Notes under the pieces: model-generated
Seen by the model: only the letters and a program-made list of their open reading frames with translations
Databases searched by the model: none
What the model was told of the DNA's origin: nothing
Source of the DNA: an uncultured Flammeovirgaceae bacterium
GTDB lineage: Bacteria > Bacteroidota > Bacteroidia > Cytophagales > Cyclobacteriaceae
Length of the DNA: 43,176 bases
Direction of reading: 5' to 3'
Assembly (NCBI GenBank): GCA_937884755.1
Contig: CAKZYJ010000176.1
Location: 1-43,176 of the forward strand
In this document: positions 26,556 to 35,394 of the stretch, piece by piece
Position numbering within the stretch: the first letter of the stretch is position 1
How the letters are laid out: the number at the start of each line of letters is the position of its first letter
Translations under genes and position numbers: made by a program

Positions 26556-28439
26556 ATGTGCGGCTTCCACCTCATTATCGCCAAAAAAAATCCGGCGGCT
26601 GACCTGAATCAGGTACTACAACGAATGATGCAGGCGAGTGCTCACCGAGGCCCTGATGCCAGCTGTACACTGCACTGGCAAGATAACCGACAAGAAATTT
26701 GGCTCGGTGCCCAGCGGCTGAAGATAACCGATCTTAGCAATCAAGCCAATCAACCTTTTGTTTCGCCCGACGAATGTTACGCCCTGCTGTACAATGGTGA
26801 ACTGTATAATTTTTACGAACTTCGTAACCGGCTACTAGCTCAGGGTGAGACATTCACCACCTATTCGGATACTGAAGTAGTGCTAAAGATGCTTATTCGG
26901 CAGGGTTCTACAGCTTTGAAAGAATTTGAGGGAATGTTCGCCTTGGCTTTTTACGACCGCCGGGAAGAGAGCTTACTGTTAGCCCGCGACGTTTTCGGTA
27001 TTAAACCGCTATACTACGCCAAAACAGATTCTTTCTTTCTAGCCTCTTCATCCTCCCGCAGTTTAGCCGTATCTGGACTGGTTTCTACCGAAATCGATCC
27101 CGAGCAGATTGATCACTACCTCTATTTCCGCTACCCTCAGAAGGGGCGAACACTCTACCGACAAATTCATTCGCTGCCCGAAAAGAGTTACCTAACACTA
27201 TCACCCGAACAAATACCTCAACTTCAACTGCATTCATCGTCTTTGCCTTCGGTAAATGACCTTCTTCCTGAAACTCCGGAGTTACTACACCAAACCGAAG
27301 AGTTACTGAAAGATGCCGTACTCCGACACATTGCTACGGACGTTCCCACTGGACTGTTTCTAAGTGGAGGAGTTGACTCTACGTTACTTTTGGCACTGAT
27401 CAAAGAAACTGGATCTCCCCCAATCCTTACCTTTTCTATCGTTAACGACGCTAAAGAAAAAAACTTCGGTACCCAAGATTATCGCTACTCCCGTTTGGCG
27501 GCCAAGCAGTACGGTAGCTACCATCAGGAAGTCCCACTTAGTTTATCGCTCTTTTCTACTCACCTCGAGAATTTTGTCCAAAAGATAGATCAGCCAGTGG
27601 GCGACAGCGGGGCCATGATGACCTATCTGCTCTCTCGGGAAGCGAGTCAGCGGGTGAAAGTAGTGCTTTCAGGTGCGGGAGCTGATGAACTGTTTGGTGG
27701 CTATAATCGTCATGCTGCTTACTACTTTTACCTGAAACACTACCGCTGGTTTACCAGACTGCGCGGATTAAGCAAAAGTACTGCCTCCTTACTTCCTACC
27801 GGTTTTTCTCATCCGCTCCGCAAAACCTTTCGGCTGATAAAGAAATACGCCTATTCTTTATCCGATGATCCGGCCACTACCTTTCAACAATTTATCGGTT
27901 TTCCGGATTTAGATATGCCACCCACTAATGCTTTGCCAACTGAATCCGTATCACCGGTTGATCCGAATTTTATGGAACATTATATGGCTTTGGCATTGAA
28001 TCATGATCAGCATCATTACTTGATTGAGGATGTACTGCAAATTAGCGATCGCAGCAGTATGGCTCACAGTCTGGAACTTCGCGTGCCTTACCTGGATACC
28101 CCGCTTGCGCGTTATATTCAATCGCTTCCAGCGGTATTTCGCCTTCAACGGGGAAAGAAGTGGATACTTAAGCAGTTGCTTAATCGCTACGGTGGACAAC
28201 CCTTCGCCCACCGGGCTAAAGAGGGGTTCGGCTTACCCTTTGGCCACTGGCTACGCAGTGAATCTCTTCCTGTAATTCATCAGTATCTGGATGACCCCCA
28301 GCAGTCCATCTATCAGTTTATTTCTTACAAGAAGGCTCAGAATCTGCTTAAAATACACCGTAACGGTCGCCACGATTATAGTGCAGAGATCTGGTCTTTG
28401 CTACTATTATCGGCCTGGTTGTCGGTTAACGACCACTAA
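26556..28439 (+). CDS. asnB: Asparagine synthase (glutamine-hydrolysing)
   Basis: The start chosen is the ATG at 26556, because it gives MCGFHLII and exposes Cys2, the nucleophile of the class II glutaminase domain. An ATG five codons upstream would bury it. The 627-residue protein has the glutaminase half with AHRGPDA, QRLKITDLS, YNGELYNFYELR and SDTEVVL. The synthetase half has LFLSGGVDST (ATP pyrophosphatase loop) and SGAGADELFGGYNRH. It makes asparagine from aspartate, glutamine and ATP. AsnB relatives in Bacteroidetes also amidate sugar acids in glycan loci, and a GT4 gene follows 194 bases downstream, so such a role cannot be excluded. The start lies about 20 bases from the divergent GNAT start, so the two must have overlapping promoters. 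Confidence 0.92.
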   Translation: MCGFHLIIAKKNPAADLNQVLQRMMQASAHRGPDASCTLHWQDNRQEIWLGAQRLKITDLSNQANQPFVSPDECYALLYNGELYNFYELRNRLLAQGETFTTYSDTEVVLKMLIRQGSTALKEFEGMFALAFYDRREESLLLARDVFGIKPLYYAKTDSFFLASSSSRSLAVSGLVSTEIDPEQIDHYLYFRYPQKGRTLYRQIHSLPEKSYLTLSPEQIPQLQLHSSSLPSVNDLLPETPELLHQTEELLKDAVLRHIATDVPTGLFLSGGVDSTLLLALIKETGSPPILTFSIVNDAKEKNFGTQDYRYSRLAAKQYGSYHQEVPLSLSLFSTHLENFVQKIDQPVGDSGAMMTYLLSREASQRVKVVLSGAGADELFGGYNRHAAYYFYLKHYRWFTRLRGLSKSTASLLPTGFSHPLRKTFRLIKKYAYSLSDDPATTFQQFIGFPDLDMPPTNALPTESVSPVDPNFMEHYMALALNHDQHHYLIEDVLQISDRSSMAHSLELRVPYLDTPLARYIQSLPAVFRLQRGKKWILKQLLNRYGGQPFAHRAKEGFGLPFGHWLRSESLPVIHQYLDDPQQSIYQFISYKKAQNLLKIHRNGRHDYSAEIWSLLLLSAWLSVNDH

Positions 28440-28633
28440 GAAATTTTATCCTGGTATTCGCTTAACAAATGATAAATTTTGTCGTTAATCAAATGCCAGA
28501 TCAGCACTTTACACTTGATTTACCATAATGCAAAAATTGTCGGGCTGAAATCAGAATTTCATTAGGCAACTAACAGAAATTCCTTGTATTTTCCGTTTCC
28601 ATTTTTTCAGAACCACTTTCTAGCACGCAGGTT

Positions 28634-29854
28634 ATGCACATTCTTTACATCCATCAGTACTTTAAAACCCCTGAAGAAGGTGGTGCTATCCGCTCTTATT
28701 ATCTGGCCAAAGGCTTGGTAGAAGCGGGACACAAGGTCACGATGGTTACTTCGCACAATGAGCTTACGTACAAGAAAATGTTAGTGGACGGCATCTACGT
28801 ACATTATTTGCCGGTCCCTTATTCCCAGGATTTTTCTAAATGGAAACGGATTCAGGCTTTTTTGTGGTTTGCCTGGTACGCTTGCCTGAAAGCCCCATTA
28901 TTCAAGCACGCTGATCGCGTTTACGCCACTTCTACCCCACTCACAGTGGGTTTAGCTGCCTTGTATTACCGCTGGCGCTACCGTATTCCTTATTTGTTCG
29001 AGGTGCGCGACTTGTGGCCTGAAGCCCCTGTACAGAAGGGGGTTTTTCGTAACCGATGGCTGATCAAGTATCTCCGAAACTGGGAAAAACGGATCTATCG
29101 ACAGGCTCGGGCTTTGGTGGCCCTATCACCTGACATTGAGCGCCATATCCGCCGGATTGTCCCCCGCAAATCTATCTACCTGATTCCGAACATGTCTGAC
29201 TGCCAGTTTTTCCGGAAGTCGGAGCGGAATATCTACCACGAGGTTCAGTTCGGAGTTAAAGATAAATTTGTAGTTACCTACTTTGGGGCTATTGGTCAGG
29301 TAAACCGGCTGGATTATCTGCTAGACGCGGCCGAAGCCTGTCAGCATAAAGGATTGAGCGGTGTGCATGTTCTTGTAGTATGGCAGGGTATCGTACTTCC
29401 GCGCCCGAAAAAACTAACTATCAAGCGAAAACTAGATAACGTTTCGTTTATTGATCATCAGAACAAATATGGTTTATTATCGGTACTGAACGTCACCGAT
29501 GCGGCCTACCTTTCCTTCGCCGACCGGCCGGTACTTCAGTCCAATAGTCCTAATAAGTTCTTTGATGCGTTGGCCTCCGGAAAGATGTGTATTACTAACA
29601 CTTCCGGCTGGGTAGCCCAACTAGTAGAAGATAATCACTGCGGATTCTACGCCCATCCCAAACAGCCCGAAAAGTTTGTAACCCAGCTGGCTCCCTTCGT
29701 AACCGACCGCTCACTATTAGAGGATTACCAGAGCAACGCCCGATCTTTAGCTGAGCGGGAATTCGCCAAAGAAAAGCAGATCGAAGTACTGCGTAGCGCG
29801 TTAGAGGAATCCAACCAGCCTACCCCGGTTAAGGCCTATACTTTGCTTGTATAA
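28634..29854 (+). CDS. WbuB-like GT4 glycosyltransferase
   Basis: The 406-residue product resembles the WbuB branch of GT4. It opens with ILYIHQYFKTPEEGGAIRSY, the acceptor-side loop with GG and R, and then LFEVRDLWPEAPVQKG, the DLWP motif of this branch. The donor half has VVTYFGAIGQVNRLDYLLDA and SNSPNKFFDALASGKMCI, in which the PNK-F/Y-D/E-ALASGK segment replaces the EX7E loop. WbuB-type enzymes add aminosugars such as N-acetylfucosamine to O-antigen units. This gene is about 9 kb away from the main polysaccharide locus on the opposite strand, so it may serve a different glycan. Its last 26 bases overlap, tail to tail, with gldB. Confidence 0.88.
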   Translation: MHILYIHQYFKTPEEGGAIRSYYLAKGLVEAGHKVTMVTSHNELTYKKMLVDGIYVHYLPVPYSQDFSKWKRIQAFLWFAWYACLKAPLFKHADRVYATSTPLTVGLAALYYRWRYRIPYLFEVRDLWPEAPVQKGVFRNRWLIKYLRNWEKRIYRQARALVALSPDIERHIRRIVPRKSIYLIPNMSDCQFFRKSERNIYHEVQFGVKDKFVVTYFGAIGQVNRLDYLLDAAEACQHKGLSGVHVLVVWQGIVLPRPKKLTIKRKLDNVSFIDHQNKYGLLSVLNVTDAAYLSFADRPVLQSNSPNKFFDALASGKMCITNTSGWVAQLVEDNHCGFYAHPKQPEKFVTQLAPFVTDRSLLEDYQSNARSLAEREFAKEKQIEVLRSALEESNQPTPVKAYTLLV

Positions 29855-30821
29855 AAATCTGCTGCGCGTCAGCATCCTGCATAATCTGCGGTAGCTCTTT
29901 ACCGGTTTTTTCTCTATACGACTGGACAATCTGCCAGCCCAGCCAGCGTCCTATCCGACCCGGAATTTTAGCATTGATCTCCAGGGTACTTGGCCTTTCT
30001 CCTACGTAGCGAGGTTTTACAATATGGCTGGTTTCATACAATAGTTCATTATCGATAAAGTGCGACCAGATCATGGCGGTATTTTCTTCCACGGTAGTAA
30101 TCTCGTCTGCTTCGTAACCGGCTAGCAAGGTATTGGGAACGCAAGGCATTACCTGCTGCAAAAAATAATAGCTCTTACCATAGTAGACCATCTCGGCCAA
30201 CAGGCTATTATCATCCGCATTAGTCTGATTGAATCGGTTGGAAAGGATCATAATACAGCTCGGTACAATATACTCCGGACTGTACCGGCCCAGCATGTAA
30301 TCATGTACCTGCGGACGAAAGCGAGCTTCTTTCCCTACAAAGAAGTCGAGACTAATCACGATCAGACTATCGCTCACTAGCAGATCATCGCCCATAGTAC
30401 CTAGCCCGGTAAACGTAGTGTAAATTTTAGGTGGAGTAAATGCAGGATAGTAGTACTTAATATGACGAAAGGCCTGAGCAAAATCGGTTTCCAGCGTTTC
30501 CAGCTTGGCGAAAGCCTCCTGGGTTTGCTGATAGAGGGTATCAATGGCCGGGTTCTGTATAACCCGAAAATATTCTTCAAAGTATAGCGAATCGTTGGGG
30601 GTTCCCGTTAAATTTGCGTAGCGTACCAAATAATTAGGGTGGTTTTCAAACAGATTGCGAATATCCTGAGGCGATTGAGCCCGAAAGAGGCTTTCTTCCA
30701 GACGAATAATTTCTATATCAACTGATATATCAGAAATATCTGCCGAACTAGAGCAGTTATCCGGTTGACAGGAAAATAGACCAAAACAGGCTATCACAAT
30801 GAGAACTAATACTAGACGCAT
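29829..30821 (-). CDS. gldB: GldB-like gliding motility lipoprotein
   Basis: The start chosen is the ATG at 30821, which places MRLVLVLIVIACFGLFSC at the N-terminus with a lipobox Cys18; an upstream start would add a basic leader. The mature protein fits GldB along its length: IEIIRLEESLF near the front, ENHPNYLVRYANL, KYYYPAFTPPKIYTTFTGL, LVSDSLIVISLDFFVGKEA and ENTAMIWSHFIDNELLYETS. GldB is needed for gliding in Flavobacterium johnsoniae, and relatives also occur in non-gliding Bacteroidetes, so motility is suggested, not proven. It is divergent from the beta-barrel gene, with only 46 bases between the starts, and overlaps the GT4 gene at its 3' end. Confidence 0.85.
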   Translation of the reverse strand: MRLVLVLIVIACFGLFSCQPDNCSSSADISDISVDIEIIRLEESLFRAQSPQDIRNLFENHPNYLVRYANLTGTPNDSLYFEEYFRVIQNPAIDTLYQQTQEAFAKLETLETDFAQAFRHIKYYYPAFTPPKIYTTFTGLGTMGDDLLVSDSLIVISLDFFVGKEARFRPQVHDYMLGRYSPEYIVPSCIMILSNRFNQTNADDNSLLAEMVYYGKSYYFLQQVMPCVPNTLLAGYEADEITTVEENTAMIWSHFIDNELLYETSHIVKPRYVGERPSTLEINAKIPGRIGRWLGWQIVQSYREKTGKELPQIMQDADAQQIFIQAKYRP

Positions 30822-30867
30822 ACATTTTTTTTGTGAAAAACGGATTTTTATTAAAAATAATCTATCA

Positions 30868-31497
30868 ATGACACGATTCATTCTCCTACTTTTATTCGTA
30901 ATATCTTACACCGGAATACAGGCTCAGGTAAAATTGGGAGTTCAGTTGTCGCCAACGCTCTCGTTTAACCGTATTGACGACGATGAAGCACTGGTTGGAA
31001 CAGGTAACGATGGCATTGGTGGCCGACTAATGGCGGGTATCCTGGCCGATTATATGTTTCAGGAGAATTACTACGTTTCCAGTGGGCTCTTTTTCACCCC
31101 CAAGCGAGTAGGCATTGCCACCACCGTAGATACCAACCCAGTAGAAGAGGCATATCGCCTTCATTACCTACAAATTCCCGCCTCCGTAAAACTCTTCACC
31201 AACGAAGTTGCATTGGATACCAGAATCTATTTTCAGGCTGGCTTCACCCTTGAGCTAAAAATTCTGGAAGATAATATCAGCGACGATGTCACGTTAATCA
31301 CTGATTTCAGGCCTATTGATTCTTCCCTTTTACTCGGAACTGGGGTAGAACATCAGTTCGGATATAGCACCATTGTGTTTGGTGGGTTTAGTTACCGCCG
31401 GGGGTTAGTAAATGTAGTTAAAAGTACAAACGCTGCTTTGGGCAATGTGGTTATTAAAAATGATCTCTTTAGTCTGGATTTAGGCGTGAAGTTCTGA
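30868..31497 (+). CDS. Outer-membrane beta-barrel (PorT-like) protein
   Basis: Starting from the ATG at 30868 the protein has 209 residues and a standard signal peptide, MTRFILLLLFVISYTGIQAQ, with cleavage after AQ. An upstream ATG would give an unsuitable basic leader. The mature part starts VKLGVQLSPTLSFNRI, the typical first strand of the OMP_b-brl_2 (PorT) family. Alternating hydrophobic strands follow (ENYYVSSGLFFTPKRVG, HYLQIPASVKLF, IYFQAGFTLELK), and the chain ends in FSLDLGVKF with a terminal Phe. PorT itself belongs to the type IX secretion system, but small barrels of this family have many roles. The divergent gldB neighbour is compatible with a gliding/secretion link. Confidence 0.82.
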   Translation: MTRFILLLLFVISYTGIQAQVKLGVQLSPTLSFNRIDDDEALVGTGNDGIGGRLMAGILADYMFQENYYVSSGLFFTPKRVGIATTVDTNPVEEAYRLHYLQIPASVKLFTNEVALDTRIYFQAGFTLELKILEDNISDDVTLITDFRPIDSSLLLGTGVEHQFGYSTIVFGGFSYRRGLVNVVKSTNAALGNVVIKNDLFSLDLGVKF

Positions 31498-32105
31498 TCG
31501 TACTCATTTTGGTCAGTAATTACAGCCTGCTTAGGTCAATCGCGACAGCCATTAGTCAAATGTTTTCACTATCTAAATGGTAACTGAGGACAACGACCGC
31601 CCACAGCTTAAAGCGAGATAGTAATAGCTATGATAGTACTCCGCCAATCTTCTCTTCACTTTTATAGATACAGCAGCTCTGATCAATCGTCTTACTCTTC
31701 GGTGACATTAGAATGTTCACCTTTTCTGCCGATCTATATTTGTTGTAAGCGGATTACTGCATCCGCATCAGGTATGATAAAATAGCCGGCATCAGGTTCG
31801 CTTTCCTCTACAATAATCCTTTTTGATAGTTTTGACTACACTTACTGTACACTATTTTATTTCTATGGATTACTACTATTGTAGCAGCTTCAATGGGTCT
31901 GCTCATCATGGATATAAGTATTTGCCTCTGGTACATTGGTAGAAAATCGTGATGATTTCGGCAAATGTCGTTGCCTCTCTAGTGACAATTCAATAAAAAA
32001 TTACTTGTTGCTTTATTTCCTACATCCGTACTAAACTCGCCTACTTGCTACGTTTTTCTATCCATACTTATCGTACCTTGCTTTTAAACCATTACCTATG
32101 CTCTC
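31498..32105. other. 608-base gap, no certain gene
   Basis: There is no recognisable gene. TAGTTTTG at 31827-31834 matches the -7 promoter element on the plus strand but lacks a -33 partner. Just after it a frame stays open at 31836-31952 and would encode a hydrophobic peptide containing ILFLWITTIVAASMGLLIMD, like a membrane segment, but it has no ATG at its front. No hairpin with a T run was seen after the barrel gene. Confidence 0.45.
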
Positions 32106-32747
32106 ATGAAGAAAGTTTCTAAATCTCAGGCTTATCTGCTGTACCGGGTACAGGTAACTACCGAAGCCGCCCTTACGGTGCCTGAGTTGCAGGATGTGCT
32201 AAAACAGTATAATTTCCCAGCGAAGAAAGTGAAGATGGGCCAGCAATTGCTCAGCAACGTGAAAGAATTACAAACTCAGCAAGAGCTATTGCAGAAAAAG
32301 GCACAAAAAGCCCAGCAAAACTTACGTGATGCTCGCACTGCCATGCAAACACTATATTCCTCTCACCTGGAAATTGCCCGCTTTGTCTATCGTAAGGATG
32401 AAGAGATGCAGAACCGGTTAGAACTTAACGGAAGCCGGGCTCGCCAGTACAACGCTTGGCTTAATCAGGTGAAGAAGTTCTATTTCAACATTGACACTGA
32501 ACGAGTAGCTAAGTATGACCTTCCGGATACTGAAATTATTCTGGCTAAGGAGAAGATTGATGACTTACTTACTCTGGAAGTGCTCCGCAATGATGCTCGT
32601 CGTCGGGCTCAACAAGCCAGTCAGGCTAAGCAGGAAGCCTTCCTTACACTGCGTGAGTGGTACTATCGCTTCATGCGAGTATCTAAGGTAGCTTGCGAAT
32701 ACGACCCTCAACTTATGGAGTCTCTGGGCGTCGTAGTTCCTTCGTAA
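32106..32747 (+). CDS. Uncharacterised coiled-coil protein
   Basis: I cannot assign the 213-residue product to a function. It is almost entirely helical and rich in Gln, Ala, Lys and Arg. A probable coiled coil runs through about residues 60-105 (KELQTQQELLQKKAQKAQQN) and another through 160-195 (RRRAQQASQAKQEAFLTLRE). The centre holds FYFNIDTERVAKYDLPDTEI, an aromatic-rich link. No signal peptide or membrane segment is visible, so it should be cytoplasmic. It lies 130 bases before the DUF4112 gene on the same strand. Its codon use matches the surrounding genes, which supports it as a real gene. Confidence 0.75.
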   Translation: MKKVSKSQAYLLYRVQVTTEAALTVPELQDVLKQYNFPAKKVKMGQQLLSNVKELQTQQELLQKKAQKAQQNLRDARTAMQTLYSSHLEIARFVYRKDEEMQNRLELNGSRARQYNAWLNQVKKFYFNIDTERVAKYDLPDTEIILAKEKIDDLLTLEVLRNDARRRAQQASQAKQEAFLTLREWYYRFMRVSKVACEYDPQLMESLGVVVPS

Positions 32748-32877
32748 ACCGCTTCTAGGCTCTAACTAGTTCTTCCTACATTTTAGTTGTTTTTCGACGT
32801 TTACGGTTGATTCTGTTGTCTATCTGACCACAACTTTTTATCAAAAAAGATGGTTTAGTGGATAAATACTTTTAGCT

Positions 32878-33375
32878 ATGGCACGATCTTCTGCAACAAC
32901 ACAAAGAGCTGACTATCAAAATATTCCTGACTTGAGGTGGGTCGACCGAATAACCCGGGTAATGGATTCTCGTTTTCGAATTCCCGGTACTAATTTCCGC
33001 TTTGGCCTTGATCCAATTTTGGGGTTAATTCCAGGTCTTGGAGATGCTACCTCGTTAGCAATTTCCGGGGCATTGATCTACTACATGGCCAAGCACGGAG
33101 TGAGCCGCAAAGTGGTTATTATGATGCTGGGCAATGTCGCCCTTGATGCTACCTTTGGCAGTATTCCAATTCTAGGAAATGTTTTTGACTTTTTATTTAA
33201 GGCCAATACTCGCAATATTCGATTATTAAAGAGACATTACGAAGAGAAGAAGTATCAGGGAAAAGGCACCGGCCTACTCGTTGGAATTGCGCTATTTATT
33301 TTTGGTGCCATCGGCCTAATCATTTATGGTACATATAAACTTATCGGCTACCTCATGACAATACAGATTGCATGA
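32878..33375 (+). CDS. DUF4112 membrane protein
   Basis: The 165-residue protein fits DUF4112. It has LRWVDRITRVMDSRFRIPGT, then FGLDPILGLIPGLGDATSLA, and the repeat-like GNVALDATFGSIPILGNVFD, followed by FLFKANTRNIRLLKRHYEE. The paired P-x-L-G-D/N segments are the family hallmark. Hydrophobic stretches at about 50-70, 80-100 and 125-155 suggest three or four membrane segments. The biochemical role of the family is unknown. The gene ends inside the sequence that forms a minus-strand terminator for the facing lipoprotein gene. Confidence 0.9.
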   Translation: MARSSATTQRADYQNIPDLRWVDRITRVMDSRFRIPGTNFRFGLDPILGLIPGLGDATSLAISGALIYYMAKHGVSRKVVIMMLGNVALDATFGSIPILGNVFDFLFKANTRNIRLLKRHYEEKKYQGKGTGLLVGIALFIFGAIGLIIYGTYKLIGYLMTIQIA

Positions 33376-33404
33376 AAAAACCGAGAGTTATAAAAAACCC
33401 TCGG
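33375..33404 (-). terminator. Intrinsic terminator of the small lipoprotein gene
   Basis: Read on the minus strand, 33404-33396 pairs with 33389-33381 in a nine-base stem with one mismatch (CCGAG on one arm, CTCGG on the other). Six T follow at 33380-33375. It lies 32 bases beyond the lipoprotein stop at 33437. It may also act weakly for the DUF4112 gene on the plus strand, whose stop codon it touches. Confidence 0.65.
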
Positions 33405-33436
33405 CTTAAGAAGCTTTTTATAGATGGCTGTCTCTC

Positions 33437-33970
33437 TTATTGCTGCTTTGTCATCTGTACAGTGTACTCCCCTATGCCTGCTAATCGTCCAGTAGAAGCT
33501 CCCTCGAAATCAAAGGTAATTGTCATAGTGTTCCCATTAAATGATGAAATTGTGAAAGCTGCTACCGGAGCTACCGTATTTAATGTTACATCCGAGACAT
33601 TTGTGCTATCGGTTACGTTAGCCCACGCCCAAGTGGCATTACTGCCAGCATTGAAGTAAGTGTCTGCACCTGAAGCTGAAAAACTTCCTGGAGCTAGATC
33701 AGTGTTATTATTCACCCCAAATGTCATAGTAATAGCTTCAAGTTCCTGTCTAGGGCCGTCCTCGGTATCATCTGGAACATCGATACCATTGTCGCTGCTT
33801 TCCCAAGTACCCACCAGAGCCTGAGCTCGCTCTTGTTTAGCACTGAGGGAGGCATCAGGGGTGGGGTCAGGATCATCCCCTCCATCGCAGCTTACTAGAA
33901 CTGTTAATGCTACCAGTGCTGCCAACGAAAAGTACCGGTAATGAAAGATTCTTGATAACATACTAGTCAT
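33437..33970 (-). CDS. Small secreted lipoprotein
   Basis: The 177-residue protein has a lipoprotein signal, YFSLAALVALTVLVSC, followed by an acidic, proline-containing linker GGDDPDPTPD. The signal fits either the first ATG (33970) or the one three codons in (33961). The mature part begins with ALVGTWESSDNG, an opening seen in lipocalin-like Bacteroidetes lipoproteins. Beta-rich repeats follow (AAFTISSFNGNTMTITFDFE) and the chain ends GEYTVQMTKQ. Only one Cys, that of the lipobox, is present. Function is unknown; a surface or periplasmic location is expected. It is transcribed alone, with a terminator at 33375-33404. Confidence 0.82.
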   Translation of the reverse strand: MTSMLSRIFHYRYFSLAALVALTVLVSCDGGDDPDPTPDASLSAKQERAQALVGTWESSDNGIDVPDDTEDGPRQELEAITMTFGVNNNTDLAPGSFSASGADTYFNAGSNATWAWANVTDSTNVSDVTLNTVAPVAAFTISSFNGNTMTITFDFEGASTGRLAGIGEYTVQMTKQQ

Positions 33971-34131
33971 AATTACTTTTTGATTAGTTTCTGGTTATGG
34001 TTTATCAACCTATTTTTACCTGCACAAAATACGTGCCTTTCGCTGCCTGGTTTAAATCAATTGACTAATATAGCTCACTTATCATAATAAAAAGAATGCT
34101 TCTTGATCAGATTTTGCAGTCAAGTTCTTTT

Positions 34132-35271
34132 CTACCCAATAGCCTGCTCTAAGTCGTTAATCAGATCGCTACTATCTTCTATACCTACACTCAACCGGAT
34201 CAGCGAATCACTTAAACCGGTCTTCATTCGCTCTTCTTTCGGAATACTAGCATGGGTCATACTTGCCGGATGCCCCGCTAATGATTCAACTCCGCCTAGA
34301 GATTCAGCCAGAGCGAATACTTTTAGCTTTTCCAGAGTCCGAAAGGCGTCTTCCATACTATCCCCTTTTAGTACAAATGAAAGCATTCCACCGAAATCTC
34401 TCATCTGCCTTCGGGCAACTTCGTAACCTTCTGAAGTTTCCAGACCGGGATAGTAGATTCTATCTACTTTAGCGTGATTGGCTAAGTATTCAGCTACTTT
34501 ATGCCCGTTTTCGCAGTGGCGCTGCATACGTACATGCAGAGTTTTGATACCGCGCAACACTAAAAAACAGTCTTGAGGACCAGGCACCGCACCGCAACTA
34601 TTTTGTAAGAACCCTAATTGTTCATCTAGCGAAACATCTTTTACAATTACCGCCCCCATCACTGTATCGGAGTGACCGCCTAAGTACTTGGTGATGGAAT
34701 GAAGCACCATATCAGCAACTAAGTCAAGTGGGATTTGAAAATAAGGAGTAGCGAAGGTATTGTCAACTACCGTCCAAGCGTTTTGGACCTGAGCCAGATC
34801 AGCAATAGCCCGAATATCCACCACATTCATCATCGGATTAGTGGGAGTTTCAATCCAGAACATACGGGTGTTTCCCGAAATTTTTTCCTTTACCCGGGCC
34901 AGGTCATTCATCGGCACAAAGTGAAATTTGATACCGTAGTTGGCGAATACCTTGGTAAAAATACGGTACGATCCACCGTACAGATCATTGGTACAGATAA
35001 CCTCATCGCCGGGTTTCAGTAATTTGATAACCGCGTCAACCGCTGCCATGCCCGAAGCAAAGCAACGGGCGTGCGATCCATTTTCCAAGGCCGCCAGATT
35101 CTTTTCTAGCGTACTTCTCGTAGGATTCTGAGTGCGGGCATACTCATAGCCCTGATGGTCTCCGGGAGAAGCCTGTACATAGGTAGATGTTTGGAAAATT
35201 GGAGTCATGATGGCTCCCGTAGTCGGGTCAGGCTCTATTCCAGCGTGGATAACTTTAGTTCCGAATTTCAT
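34132..35271 (-). CDS. Cystathionine gamma-synthase/lyase (PLP, Cys/Met metabolism)
   Basis: The 379-residue protein belongs to the Cys/Met metabolism PLP family (PF01053). YEYARTQNPTRSTLE carries the Tyr and Arg that reach PLP of the neighbouring subunit. CFASGMAAVDAVIKLL binds phosphate, WTVVDNTFATPYFQIP holds the ring Asp, and HSITKYLGGHSDTVMG has the Schiff-base Lys. Near the C-terminus SLGGVESLAGHPASMTHASI and LIRLSVGIEDSSDLI complete the fold. Cystathionine gamma-synthase, gamma-lyase and O-acetylhomoserine sulfhydrylase cannot be told apart by motif; length and the SLGGVESL ending favour MetB or the lyase. No methionine genes or SAM riboswitch are nearby. Confidence 0.88.
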   Translation of the reverse strand: MKFGTKVIHAGIEPDPTTGAIMTPIFQTSTYVQASPGDHQGYEYARTQNPTRSTLEKNLAALENGSHARCFASGMAAVDAVIKLLKPGDEVICTNDLYGGSYRIFTKVFANYGIKFHFVPMNDLARVKEKISGNTRMFWIETPTNPMMNVVDIRAIADLAQVQNAWTVVDNTFATPYFQIPLDLVADMVLHSITKYLGGHSDTVMGAVIVKDVSLDEQLGFLQNSCGAVPGPQDCFLVLRGIKTLHVRMQRHCENGHKVAEYLANHAKVDRIYYPGLETSEGYEVARRQMRDFGGMLSFVLKGDSMEDAFRTLEKLKVFALAESLGGVESLAGHPASMTHASIPKEERMKTGLSDSLIRLSVGIEDSSDLINDLEQAIG

Positions 35272-35394
35272 AAGGCACTTATTTGAATGGAAAGTTAGCC
35301 AATCATACGATGAATATTACATTTTGGTTGACGGAATTGACTAAGGCATAGGGACAATTTCAACTACTGATACGATTGCACTCACTGATTAGAA

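Noticed and set aside
33372-33659. 95-codon plus-strand open frame overlapping the DUF4112 stop
   Set aside because: It is antisense to the lipoprotein gene, which has a proper signal peptide and its own terminator.
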